The notes under the pieces are model-generated. The model did not search any database, had not been told where the DNA came from, and worked only from the letters and a program-made list of their open reading frames with translations. 44,403 bases of DNA. It comes from ZC4RG30 sp965652645 (GTDB taxonomy: Bacteria; Pseudomonadota; Gammaproteobacteria; Steroidobacterales; Steroidobacteraceae). Of this stretch, positions 32,963 to 40,929 are shown piece by piece. Numbering within the stretch: position 1 is the first letter of the stretch; every line of letters starts with the position of its first letter. The stretch spans positions 1 to 44,403 of the forward strand of contig CBFGXE010000020.1 in the NCBI GenBank assembly GCA_965652645.1, in the 5' to 3' direction. The position numbers and the translations under genes were made by a program.

Positions 32963-34012
32963 TTAGCCGGACACCCTGCCCTGTTCCACGTGGAACACCC
33001 GCTCGGGCGCGCCGAACAGGTCCAGGTCCGGACTCAGGGAAGTCACGATGAGCTGGCAATCCAGTTCTTTCACCAGCTCCACCAGCAGGCTGAGGCGATG
33101 AGCGTCCAGCTCGGCAGCCGGATCGTCCAGAAGCAAGGTGGGCGGCGTCGAATGTCCCGCCCTCACCTTCTGCAGCATCGCCAGCACCATCGCCGAGGCC
33201 ACCAGCTTCTGCTGGCCCCGGGACAGGGTCTCCCTCGCCGGCTTGCCACCCACCTTGAGGATCACATCGGCGCGCTGTGGACCGGCCAGGGTGCTCCCTC
33301 TGTTCCGGTCCCTCTCCAGGCCTTGTGCCAGCACCTCGGCGAAATCCCGGTCAGCCGCCCACCCTCGGAAGTAGCCCAACTCCACCTGGATGCCCGCCAG
33401 CCGCTCCACCGCCGAGGACAGCACACTCTTCACGGAGTCGAACCAACGTCCTCGGGCCAGGGCGACCTCCTCGCCCCTCTGCACCAGCTCGGCATCCCAG
33501 CTCCCCGGATCCTGCCCCGCCCGCAATGCCGCATTGCGCTGGCGAAGCGCCCGGCTGAACCGTAGCCAGCTCGGCAGGAACGACTGTTCCACGTGGAACA
33601 CCCCCCAATCCAGCCACCGCCGGCGCTCCCCTGGAGCGCCCTCCACCAGGCGATGAACCTCGGGATCGATGACCTCCACGAAGAACGCCGTGGGCAATTC
33701 CGCCAGGCTGCGCACATCCGCCCCGTCCAGCCGGGCTGCATACGCTCCGTCCCGACGGTATTCAAACCCGATGCGATGCGCCGGCGCCCTGGTCTCGGCG
33801 AAGAGCTGCAAGGCATCCGCCCCGCGCCGGATCAGCGCAGCCGTATGCCGGGTGCGGAAGGATCTCCCCCGCCCCACCAGGAACGCCGATTCCAGGATGG
33901 AAGTCTTGCCGGACCCGTTGGGCCCGTGGATGAGATTGAGGCGCGGGCCGAAGGAAAGCTCCGCCTCCGCCAGGCAGCGCAGGTCGCGGATGCGGAGCGA
34001 CGCCAGGCTCAC
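32963..34012 (-). CDS. recF: DNA replication and repair protein RecF
   Basis: 349-residue SMC-like ATPase that helps load RecA at gaps. Walker A GPNGSGKT at 30-37, ABC signature in ETLSRGQQKLVASAMVLA, Walker B in PTLLLDDPAAELD, and the opening LASLRIRDLRCL are all intact. The start is GTG 34012, 15 bases after the dnaN stop, so translation probably follows dnaN. Two identical FHVEQ pentapeptides, at residues 139-143 and 340-344, are not a family feature in themselves: each is the translation of a perfect parS palindrome embedded in the gene. Length is near the usual 350-365. Confidence 0.96.
   Translation of the reverse strand: MSLASLRIRDLRCLAEAELSFGPRLNLIHGPNGSGKTSILESAFLVGRGRSFRTRHTAALIRRGADALQLFAETRAPAHRIGFEYRRDGAYAARLDGADVRSLAELPTAFFVEVIDPEVHRLVEGAPGERRRWLDWGVFHVEQSFLPSWLRFSRALRQRNAALRAGQDPGSWDAELVQRGEEVALARGRWFDSVKSVLSSAVERLAGIQVELGYFRGWAADRDFAEVLAQGLERDRNRGSTLAGPQRADVILKVGGKPARETLSRGQQKLVASAMVLAMLQKVRAGHSTPPTLLLDDPAAELDAHRLSLLVELVKELDCQLIVTSLSPDLDLFGAPERVFHVEQGRVSG
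32982..32997. other. parS centromere site 1, inside the 3' end of recF
   Basis: TGTTCCACGTGGAACA, a perfect 16-bp palindrome that matches the ParB-binding parS consensus TGTTTCACGTGAAACA in the TTCCACGTGGAA form used in Pseudomonas-like species. In recF it encodes FHVEQ at residues 340-344. Confidence 0.9.
33585..33600. other. parS centromere site 2, in mid-recF
   Basis: A second exact copy of TGTTCCACGTGGAACA, 603 bp from site 1 and in the same reading phase, encoding FHVEQ at residues 139-143. Two exact 16-bp copies 0.6 kb apart beside dnaN/dnaA are very unlikely by chance. Confidence 0.9.
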
Positions 34013-34027
34013 TGGCGGGATGCGGCC

Positions 34028-35131
34028 TTACAGCCGCATCGGCATCACGACGTAGCGGGAGGCCGTGGTCCCCGGCGAGCGGATCAGGCAGCTGCTGTTG
34101 GCATCGGTGAGGCCAATCTCCACCGTTTCGGTGTCCACGGCCGACAACGCGTCCAGCAGATAGGTGACATTGAACCCGATCTCGAGCTCATCGCCGTTGT
34201 AGTCGACCTCGACCTCGTCCTGGGCTTCTTCCTGCTCCGGATTGTGGGCCTGCAGCTTCACGGAGTTCTTCGCCAGGCTCACCCGCACGCCACGATATTT
34301 CTCGTTCGAGAGGATCGCCGTACGCCCCAGTGCCGCCCGGATGGCGTCCCGGTCCACGACCACGATCTTGCCCGGATTGCTGGGGATCACGCGCCCATAT
34401 TCGGGGAACTTGCCGTCAATCAGCTTGGAAGTGAAGCGAATGTCGCCGATCTGCAGCCGGATGTGGTTGCTGCCGATCTGGATCTCCACGTCTCCTGCGG
34501 ATCCCAGGATGCGCTGTAGTTCAAGCACACCCTTTCTGGGCACGATCACCTGCTGGGCCTGGACATTCTTGCCGGCGGCCGCCAGCTCTGTCTCCGCAAT
34601 TGCCAGCCGATGGCCGTCAGTCGCGACAGTTCGCAGCGTTTTGCCGTCCGTTTCGAGCAAGGTGCCGTTGAGGTAGTAGCGCACGTCCTGCTGTGCCATC
34701 GAGAAATGCGTCTTGCCGATCAGCCGGCCGAGCTCGGCCTGGGGCAGGGTGATGGTCTGGGTGGCATTCACCGAATCCACCACCGGGAACTCCGACGCCG
34801 CCAGGGTGGACAGCGTGAACCGGCTGCGTCCGGCCGTGACCTTCAGCTTCTCGCCATCGATGGTCACCGTGACCGCCGCCTTCTCCGGCAGCGATTTGGC
34901 GATGTCCAGCAACTTGCGCCCGGGCACGGTGATCTCGCCCGGCTGCGCCACGTTCACTTCGCCCGAAGCGACGAGCTCGACTTCCAGGTCGGTACCCGTC
35001 ACCGACAGCCGGTTGCCCTTGGCTGCCAGGAGCACATTTGCCAGCACCGGCATGGTCTGCTTGCGTTCGACCACACCGATGACGGACTGCAGCGGTCCCA
35101 GGATCTGCTCGCGTGTCGCGCTGAACTTCAT
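34028..35131 (-). CDS. dnaN: DNA polymerase III beta subunit (sliding clamp)
   Basis: 367-residue clamp with three homologous domains. It opens MKFSATREQILGPLQSVIGV and has the family signatures QTMPVLANVLL, TDLEVELVA, RFTLSTLAASEFPVV, VRYYLNGTLLET, TDGHRLAIAE, and the C-terminal YVVMPMRL, where the last residues form the partner-binding pocket. Length is standard (366-ish). ATG 35131 follows AGAAGG by seven bases; the frame extends to 35158 but that start lacks a site. It stands 246 bases after dnaA and 15 bases before recF on the same strand. Confidence 0.98.
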   Translation of the reverse strand: MKFSATREQILGPLQSVIGVVERKQTMPVLANVLLAAKGNRLSVTGTDLEVELVASGEVNVAQPGEITVPGRKLLDIAKSLPEKAAVTVTIDGEKLKVTAGRSRFTLSTLAASEFPVVDSVNATQTITLPQAELGRLIGKTHFSMAQQDVRYYLNGTLLETDGKTLRTVATDGHRLAIAETELAAAGKNVQAQQVIVPRKGVLELQRILGSAGDVEIQIGSNHIRLQIGDIRFTSKLIDGKFPEYGRVIPSNPGKIVVVDRDAIRAALGRTAILSNEKYRGVRVSLAKNSVKLQAHNPEQEEAQDEVEVDYNGDELEIGFNVTYLLDALSAVDTETVEIGLTDANSSCLIRSPGTTASRYVVMPMRL

Positions 35132-35377
35132 GAAAGAACCTTCTTGGAACTCAAACAATCACTGTCGTGATTGGGCCTGTGGATAGTGAGGATAAACACT
35201 TTCGACCTTGTGGAACATGCCCTTGGGCATCAAAACGGTCACGACAATGTCGGGGATTGCCGGCCCATGACTTGTTGGTGCCCTGTGGGTAATCCATCCC
35301 CAAAACCGTTCCCTGTTTTTCCCCAGGCTTGCCCACAACCTTGTGCACAGGCTTGTCCACAGGCCCGAAGGCCTCCT
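35132..35377. other. Candidate replication origin (oriC) between dnaA and dnaN
   Basis: This 246-base gap holds a cluster of 9-mers close to the DnaA box TTATCCACA. One-mismatch copies are CTATCCACA (35178-35186, minus), TTATCCTCA (35187-35195, minus), TTACCCACA (35284-35292, minus) and TTGTCCACA (35353-35361, plus). TTGTGCACA (35341-35349, plus) matches TTATNCACA at eight of nine, and TTGCCCACA (35329-35337, plus) at seven. A small inverted repeat ATGCCC-TT-GGGCAT lies at 35217-35230. No long AT-rich unwinding element is obvious, so origin activity is inferred from box density, location by dnaA, and nearby parS. Confidence 0.6.
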
Positions 35378-36739
35378 TCAACCGGTAAGGATCCTCACCA
35401 GGTTGGAATAATCCTCGCGTACCCGCGTGTCCGCTTCCTGCAGGTCCTGCACGCGCTGGCAGGCGTGCATCACCGTGGTGTGGTCGCGACCGCCGAAAGC
35501 CTGGCCGATCTCCGGCAACGACAGCTGCGTGAGCTCCCGCGCCAGCGTCATCGCGATCTGCCGCGGACGGGCCAGTGACCGGCTGCGTTTCTCCGACAGC
35601 AGGTCCGACAGCCTGAGCTTGAAATAGTCCGCCACGGTCTTCTGGATGTTCTCGATGGTCACCAGGCGCGCCTGCAGGTTCAGCAGGTCCTTGAGTGCCT
35701 CGCGTGCGAAGTCCAGGGTGATCGGCTGCCCGGTGAAGCGGGCATTGGCCAGGATGCGCCTCAGCGCGCCCTCCAGCTCGCGCACGTTCGAACGGATGCG
35801 CTTGGCAATGAAGAACGCCACTTCCTCCGGCAGGTCCATGCCGGCGTCCTGCGCCTTGCTGATGAGGATGGCCACGGAAGTCTCGAGCTCCGGCGGCTCG
35901 ATGGCCACCGAAAGTCCCCATCCGAAGCGCGACTTGAGCCTTTCTTCCAGCCCCGGAATCTCCTTGGGATACCGGTCTGAAGTGAGGATGATCTGTGCCT
36001 GGCCCTCAAACAGCGCGTTGAAGGTGTGGAAGAACTCTTCCTGCGACTGCGTTTTGTTGGCGAAGAACTGGATGTCGTCGATCAGCAGCGCCGACAGCGA
36101 GCGATACGCCGTCTTGAACTCGTTCATGGTGTTGTGGCGCAGGGCCTGCACCATGTTGTCCACGAAGCGCTCCGAGTGCACGTAGGCGATGCGCGCGGAA
36201 GGATCCCGCTCGCGGATCACATGTCCCACGGCCTGCATCAGGTGCGTCTTGCCCAGGCCGGTGCCGCCGTAGATGAACAGCGGGTTGTATGCCCGCCCGG
36301 GATTTTCCGCCACCTGCATGGCCGCGGCCTTGGCGAAGTGATTGCTCTTGCCCTCGACAAACCGGTCGAAGGTGGATTCCGGATTCAGCCGCGCGCCAAC
36401 CTGGTAGGTGGACTGCGGGGCAGGGCGCTTCACCGCGGCGGCGGCCGTACTGCCGGTCGTCGCACTTTCCGCCCCATGGCCATTGGTCGGCGCCGCCACC
36501 GTGCGCGAGCCGATCTCCACCACCACGCGCAAATCACCTCCCGGTGTCGCCCGCAGCAGCGTGCCGATGCGTTCAGCGGCATTGTTCTGCACCCAGTCCA
36601 CCGCGAAGCGGTTCGGCGCCAGCAGCCGCAGCACGCCATCCTCCTGCACCGCCTGCAGCGGGCGCAGCCAGGTGTTCACCTGCTGTTCCGGCAGTTCGTT
36701 GCTGAGGTGCGAGAGCACCTGGGGCCACAACTCGGACAT
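35378..36739 (-). CDS. dnaA: Chromosomal replication initiator protein DnaA
   Basis: 453-residue AAA+ initiator. Domain I is MSELWPQVLSHLSNELPEQQVNTWLRPLQA (residues 1-80), domain II is a variable linker (about 82-110, AAPTNGHGAESATTG), domain III has Walker A GGTGLGKT at 158-165, Walker B LLIDDIQFF near 218-226 and the arginine-finger region LKSRFGWG, and domain IV has the signature GGRDHTTVMHACQRV. ATG 36739 is used; the frame extends upstream without a recognisable start. It is divergent from rpmH and is followed by the candidate oriC and dnaN. Confidence 0.98.
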   Translation of the reverse strand: MSELWPQVLSHLSNELPEQQVNTWLRPLQAVQEDGVLRLLAPNRFAVDWVQNNAAERIGTLLRATPGGDLRVVVEIGSRTVAAPTNGHGAESATTGSTAAAAVKRPAPQSTYQVGARLNPESTFDRFVEGKSNHFAKAAAMQVAENPGRAYNPLFIYGGTGLGKTHLMQAVGHVIRERDPSARIAYVHSERFVDNMVQALRHNTMNEFKTAYRSLSALLIDDIQFFANKTQSQEEFFHTFNALFEGQAQIILTSDRYPKEIPGLEERLKSRFGWGLSVAIEPPELETSVAILISKAQDAGMDLPEEVAFFIAKRIRSNVRELEGALRRILANARFTGQPITLDFAREALKDLLNLQARLVTIENIQKTVADYFKLRLSDLLSEKRSRSLARPRQIAMTLARELTQLSLPEIGQAFGGRDHTTVMHACQRVQDLQEADTRVREDYSNLVRILTG

Positions 36740-36792
36740 GGAAATGCTTCGGCTCGCGTTCGCTCTTGGTGGCGATGGCAATCGTGGGGGGA

Positions 36793-36810
36793 GGGCGAGT
36801 CTACTCGCCC
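36793..36810. promoter_or_regulatory. 18-bp inverted repeat upstream of dnaA
   Basis: GGGCGAGT-CT-ACTCGCCC: perfect 8-bp arms with a 2-base centre, 54 bases before the dnaA ATG. Its place suggests an operator or leader hairpin for dnaA. No DnaA box is nearby. The rest of the 260-base dnaA-rpmH gap is GC-rich. Confidence 0.4.
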
Positions 36811-36937
36811 CGCCGGGATAAGCCATACTGCATTCGGCCACCCCCGTCGCGAGGCCGGTTTTCAGCGGCCGGACCTGTGCAACCGCGGTGCCGGCGCGCG
36901 CGGTTGCGATAACCATTCCAGGTGCCGCGGCCGGTGG

Positions 36938-36966
36938 TTGACTTCACAGGCCACCCTGCGTACCCT
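36938..36966 (+). promoter_or_regulatory. Candidate promoter of the rpmH operon
   Basis: TTGACT (36938-36943; five of six to TTGACA), 17-base spacer, TACCCT (36961-36966; weak -10). It ends 34 bases before the rpmH ATG. Confidence 0.4.
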
Positions 36967-36999
36967 GCCGCACCCATTTTTCCGTCCCCCTGAAGCGCC

Positions 37000-37140
37000 A
37001 TGGCAACGAAACGCACCTTCCAGCCGAGCAAGATCAAGCGTGTCCGCACGCACGGCTTCCGTGCCCGCATGGCCACGGCCGATGGCCGCAAGGTGCTGGC
37101 CCGTCGCCGCGCCAAGGGCCGCAAGCGCCTGATTCCGTAA
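37000..37140 (+). CDS. rpmH: 50S ribosomal protein L34
   Basis: 46-residue ribosomal protein. The sequence MATKRTFQPSKIKRVRTHGF continues with RARMATADGRKVLARRRAKGRKRL, matching L34 through its whole length; ATG at 37000, TAA at 37138-37140. It is the first gene of the rpmH-rnpA-yidD-yidC-mnmE series and is divergent from dnaA. rnpA begins 12 bases after its stop. The small size is normal. Confidence 0.97.
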   Translation: MATKRTFQPSKIKRVRTHGFRARMATADGRKVLARRRAKGRKRLIP

Positions 37141-37152
37141 AGCGCCTGCGCC

Positions 37153-37527
37153 ATGAGCGGCGCAGCGCCTGCCCGGCAGGGCTTCGCCCGCCATCAACGG
37201 CTGCTCTCGTCAGCCGCCTTCAACACCGTCTATTCCCGCCGCCAGCGCGTGGTGGATGACTGCTTTGCCGTGAACGCCGCGCCCAACCAGCTCGGTCACG
37301 CCCGGCTGGGCCTGTCGATCGGCGCAAAGGCGGTGGGCAACGCGGTGGCCCGCAACCGCGTGAAGCGGCTGGTGCGCGAGTCCTTCCGCCGCGCCGCCGC
37401 CGACCTGCCGGGCCTGGACCTGGTGGTTGGCGCCCGCAACGGCGCACGGACGGCGCATAATGCGCAGCTCCGCCAAAGCCTGGACGGACTCTGGAAAAAG
37501 ATCCGCGAACGATGCGCCGTTTCATGA
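37153..37527 (+). CDS. rnpA: Ribonuclease P protein component
   Basis: 124-residue basic protein that binds RNase P RNA in 5' processing of tRNA. The family RNR motif is in NAVARNRVKRLVRESFRRA (about residues 62-80), preceded by ARLGLSIGAKAVGNAV, and the N-terminal LLSSAAFNTVYSRRQR segment is typical. ATG 37153 lies 12 bases after rpmH. The 3' end overlaps the start of yidD by 16 bases, as usual in this operon. Confidence 0.96.
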   Translation: MSGAAPARQGFARHQRLLSSAAFNTVYSRRQRVVDDCFAVNAAPNQLGHARLGLSIGAKAVGNAVARNRVKRLVRESFRRAAADLPGLDLVVGARNGARTAHNAQLRQSLDGLWKKIRERCAVS

Positions 37528-37721
37528 TCGCAATAATCAGGGGATATCAGCTCCTCATTAGCCCACACCTGGGTCAATGCTGCCGGTTCCACCCCACCTG
37601 CTCCTGCTACGCGCAGGAAGCGATCGAAAGACATGGGCCGCTGCGGGGACTATCCCTCACGACCAAAAGAATCCTGCGTTGCCACCCCTTCAATGAAGGC
37701 GGGATCGACCCCGTACCATGA
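37512..37721 (+). CDS. yidD: Membrane protein insertion efficiency factor YidD
   Basis: 69-residue protein that aids YidC in membrane-protein insertion. The motif LISPHLGQCCRFHPTCSCYAQEAIERHG and the ending LRCHPFNEGGIDPVP identify it. The N-terminal amphipathic stretch (IAIIRGYQLLI) suggests attachment to the inner face of the membrane. It overlaps rnpA by 16 bases, and its TGA overlaps the ATG of yidC. A second ATG at 37524 is also possible as a start. Confidence 0.95.
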   Translation: MRRFMIAIIRGYQLLISPHLGQCCRFHPTCSCYAQEAIERHGPLRGLSLTTKRILRCHPFNEGGIDPVP

Positions 37722-39460
37722 AAAACCTGCGAGCTGTCCTGTGGATCGGCCTGGCGCTGATCCTGTTCGTCAATGTGCAAGTGTGGATGACCGAGTTCGG
37801 CGCCCAGGACGCGGCCGCTGCCGCCGAGGCCCAGCGCGCGCTCGAGGAGGAGAAGCGGAACAACCCGCTGGCGGCTGCCGTGCCGACCGTGCCCACCGGT
37901 GAGGCCGCCGCCACGCCGGCGCCGGCTGCAACCGCGCCGGCCGATGGCGCCGTGCCCCAGGCCGCCGCCCCGGCCGACCAACCCGTTGCCGCCACGCCAG
38001 CCGCCGGCGACGCCCGCCTGCTCACGGTCACCACCGACGTGCTCGAGGTCGACATCAGCCTGCGCGGCGCCGAGCTGGTGCGCGCCGACCTGCTGCAATA
38101 CCCCGTGCGCAAGGGCGGCAGCGAAGTGGTGCGGCTGCTGCGCGACAACGGCGCCGGCGACGAATACGTGCTGCAGACCGGCCTCACCGGTGCCGGCCCC
38201 GGCGCGCAGGCCGCGGACTTCCCCACGCACCTGGCCCTGTTCGAGACCCCCTTCACCGGCTTCCGCCTGGAAGACGGCCTGGACGAACTGCATGTGCCCT
38301 TCACCTGGACGTCGCCCTCCGGTGTCGAGGTGACCAAGACGCTGACCTTCCGCCGCGGCTCCTACCGCATCGACGTGAAGTACGAGGTGCGCAACGGCAG
38401 CGAGGCCCCCTGGTCGGTGGCGCCCTATGCCCAGATCCAGCGGGACATGCCGGTGGCCAAGCGCTCCTACTTTGACGTGGACAGCTACTCCTTCACCGGC
38501 CCGGCCTACTACGACGGCCGCAAGTACGAGAAGCTGAAGATCAGCAACGACGCGGATGCGCGCTTCAACCGCGAATTCACCGACGGCTGGTTCGCCACGC
38601 TGCAGCACCACTTCGTGTCGGCCATCATTCCGCCGCGCGACGAGCAACATCACTACACGCTGCGCGTGCGCCAGGACGAGTTCCTCGCCACCGACCTCGG
38701 CCCCACCCGCACCGTGGCCGCCGGCGCCAGCGATACCTTCAACCAGACGCTGTTCGTGGGGCCCAAGCTCCAGAAGCAGCTGAACGCCATCCACCCCGAG
38801 CTCGGCCGCGCCGCCGACTTCGGCGTGCTCACCTTCCTCTCGCGCCCGCTGTTCTGGCTGCTGGACAAGGCCCACGTCATCTTCAACAACTGGGGCCTGG
38901 CCATCATCGCCATCACCTTCCTGCTGAAGCTGCTGTTCTATCCGCTGTCGGAGGCCTCCGGCCGCTCGATGGCCAAGATGAAGCTGGTGGCCCCGCGCAT
39001 GAAGCAGCTGCAGGAAACCTACAAGGACGACCGGCAGAAACTCGGCCAGGCCATGATGGAGCTCTACAAGAAGGAGAAGGTGAACCCGGCCGCCGGCTGC
39101 CTGCCCATGCTCATCCAGCTGCCGGTGTTCCTGGCCTTCTACTGGGTGCTGCTGGAGAGCGTGGAGATGCGCCAGGCGCCGTTCTTCGGTTGGCTGCAGG
39201 ACCTCTCCTCGCGCGACCCGTACTTCATCCTGCCCATCATCATGGCCGGCGCCATGTTCCTGCAGTACAAGCTGCAGCCCACGCCGGCCGATCCCGTGCA
39301 GGCCAAGGTGTTCATGGTGCTGCCGCTGGTGATGTCGGTGATGTTCGCCTTCTTCCCGGCCGGCCTGGTGCTCTACTGGGTGACCAACACCATCCTCACC
39401 ATCGCGCAGCAGTGGAACATCAACCGCCGCATCGCCGCGGCGCAGGTCGTGCGCGACTGA
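37718..39460 (+). CDS. yidC: Membrane protein insertase YidC
   Basis: 580-residue insertase of the Oxa1/YidC family. An N-terminal helix (LWIGLALILFVNVQVWMTEF) is followed by an alanine/proline-rich spacer (about 30-95), a large periplasmic beta-domain (about 100-340) and the five-helix core (about 350-560), with FNNWGLAIIAITFLLKLLFYPLSEASGRSMAKM (conserved membrane arginine/serine region), GCLPMLIQLPVFLAFYWVL and VTNTILTIAQQWNIN. It overlaps yidD by four bases. The size is standard for gammaproteobacteria. Confidence 0.97.
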   Translation: MKNLRAVLWIGLALILFVNVQVWMTEFGAQDAAAAAEAQRALEEEKRNNPLAAAVPTVPTGEAAATPAPAATAPADGAVPQAAAPADQPVAATPAAGDARLLTVTTDVLEVDISLRGAELVRADLLQYPVRKGGSEVVRLLRDNGAGDEYVLQTGLTGAGPGAQAADFPTHLALFETPFTGFRLEDGLDELHVPFTWTSPSGVEVTKTLTFRRGSYRIDVKYEVRNGSEAPWSVAPYAQIQRDMPVAKRSYFDVDSYSFTGPAYYDGRKYEKLKISNDADARFNREFTDGWFATLQHHFVSAIIPPRDEQHHYTLRVRQDEFLATDLGPTRTVAAGASDTFNQTLFVGPKLQKQLNAIHPELGRAADFGVLTFLSRPLFWLLDKAHVIFNNWGLAIIAITFLLKLLFYPLSEASGRSMAKMKLVAPRMKQLQETYKDDRQKLGQAMMELYKKEKVNPAAGCLPMLIQLPVFLAFYWVLLESVEMRQAPFFGWLQDLSSRDPYFILPIIMAGAMFLQYKLQPTPADPVQAKVFMVLPLVMSVMFAFFPAGLVLYWVTNTILTIAQQWNINRRIAAAQVVRD

Positions 39461-39480
39461 TGTCCACGCGCTGAAGGCCC

Positions 39481-40851
39481 ATGACACGGCGCGACACCAT
39501 CGTCGCCGCCGCCACGCCACCCGGCAGGGGGGGTGTGGCCATCGTCCGGGTCTCGGGCGAGGAGGTGCCCGCCATCGCGCGTGCGCTGGTGGGCGAACTG
39601 CCAGCGCCACGCATGGCGATGTACCGCAGCTGGCGCGATGCCGACGGCGGGCTGCTGGACACCGGCATCGTGCTGCACTTCCCCGCGCCGCATTCCTACA
39701 CCGGCGAGCATGTGCTCGAGCTGCAGGGACACGGCGGCGACGTGATCGTCGAGGCCCTGGTCGAGCGCATCGTGCAGCTCGGCGCACGCCGCGCAAGGCC
39801 GGGGGAGTTCACCGAGCGCGCCTTCCTCAACAACCGCATCGACCTGGCGCAGGCCGAGGCCGTGGCCGACCTCATCGATGCCGGATCACGACGCGCCGCG
39901 CAGGCCGCGCTGCGTTCATTGCAGGGCGGCTTCAGCGACGCGGTGAATTCCGCGGCCGCCGCGCTGACCAGCCTGCGTGTGTATGTCGAGGCCGCCATCG
40001 ACTTCCCGGAAGAGGAGATCGACTTCCTCGGCAGCCAGGAGCTGCGCGAACGCCTGGAGGATGTGCGGCGGCGCGTGGCCAGCGTGCTGTCCCTGGCCGA
40101 GCAGGGTGCCGTGCTCACCCGCGGCCTGGTCATCGCCATTGCCGGGCGGCCCAATGCCGGCAAGAGCACGCTGATGAATGCCCTGGCCGGGCACGACGTG
40201 GCCATCGTCACGCCGCTGGCCGGCACCACCCGCGACCTGCTGCGCGAACGCGTGCAGGTCAATGGCGTGCCGGTGGAACTGATCGATACCGCAGGCCTGC
40301 GCGAACACACCAGCGATGCCATCGAAGCCGAAGGCATGCGTCGCGCCCGCGAGGCCATCGCCAGGGCGGATCACCTGTTGTTCGTCGTCGATGCCGGAAC
40401 GGATCCACAGGCAAGGTCGTTTGAAGAGGAACGGGACACCCTGCCGCAGGGCGTGCCCGTCACCCTCCTGCTGAACAAGATCGACCTGCTGCCATCCGGG
40501 CAGCGCAAGGACATCGCCGCGCGGGAGGGCGACGGGTCGGCGCCCTCCATGCTGCCCCTCTCGGCCGTCACAGGCGAAGGGCTCGACGATCTGCGACGGC
40601 GCATTGCCGCGCGCGCCGGCCATGCGGAGGAGGGCGGTGGCACATTCTCCGCGCGCGCACGTCACGTCGAGGCGCTGCAGCGTGCCTCATCGAACCTCGA
40701 CACCGCGGCCAGGCAGCTCGCGGCAAGGCAGGGCGAACTGGCCGCATTCGAATTGCGGGAAGCCCAGCGGGCGCTGGGGGAAGTGGTCGGGGACGTCAGC
40801 AGCGACGAGCTGCTGGGCCGCATCTTCGCCAGCTTCTGCATCGGGAAATGA
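39481..40851 (+). CDS. mnmE: tRNA uridine-5-carboxymethylaminomethyl(34) synthase GTPase MnmE
   Basis: 456-residue GTPase that, with MnmG, makes the cmnm5/nm5 modification of wobble uridine. The N-terminal tetrahydrofolate-binding domain starts DTIVAAATPPGRGGVAIVRVSG; the G domain has GRPNAGKST (222-230), TTRD (249-252), DTAG (269-272) and NKID; the C-terminal CIGK ending with the essential cysteine is present. The ATG at 39481 lies 20 bases after yidC. Its partner mnmG, commonly next door, is not in the window; the following gene is convergent. Confidence 0.97.
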   Translation: MTRRDTIVAAATPPGRGGVAIVRVSGEEVPAIARALVGELPAPRMAMYRSWRDADGGLLDTGIVLHFPAPHSYTGEHVLELQGHGGDVIVEALVERIVQLGARRARPGEFTERAFLNNRIDLAQAEAVADLIDAGSRRAAQAALRSLQGGFSDAVNSAAAALTSLRVYVEAAIDFPEEEIDFLGSQELRERLEDVRRRVASVLSLAEQGAVLTRGLVIAIAGRPNAGKSTLMNALAGHDVAIVTPLAGTTRDLLRERVQVNGVPVELIDTAGLREHTSDAIEAEGMRRAREAIARADHLLFVVDAGTDPQARSFEEERDTLPQGVPVTLLLNKIDLLPSGQRKDIAAREGDGSAPSMLPLSAVTGEGLDDLRRRIAARAGHAEEGGGTFSARARHVEALQRASSNLDTAARQLAARQGELAAFELREAQRALGEVVGDVSSDELLGRIFASFCIGK

Positions 40852-40929
40852 CCCGATTACGCCCGCCGGACCAGGACGCTCTTCCGACAGCCGGCGTCAG
40901 TCGCACATTCCTCGCCCGACTGATCGCCC

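Noticed and set aside
32963..34012. The repeated FHVEQ peptide in RecF as evidence of an internal domain duplication.
   Set aside because: Identity is confined to the 16-bp palindrome and adjacent codon; flanking protein sequence is unrelated, so parS explains it.
36740..36999. dnaA-rpmH gap as an alternative oriC.
   Set aside because: No convincing DnaA boxes and no AT-rich stretch were found by eye; the dnaA-dnaN gap is far richer.
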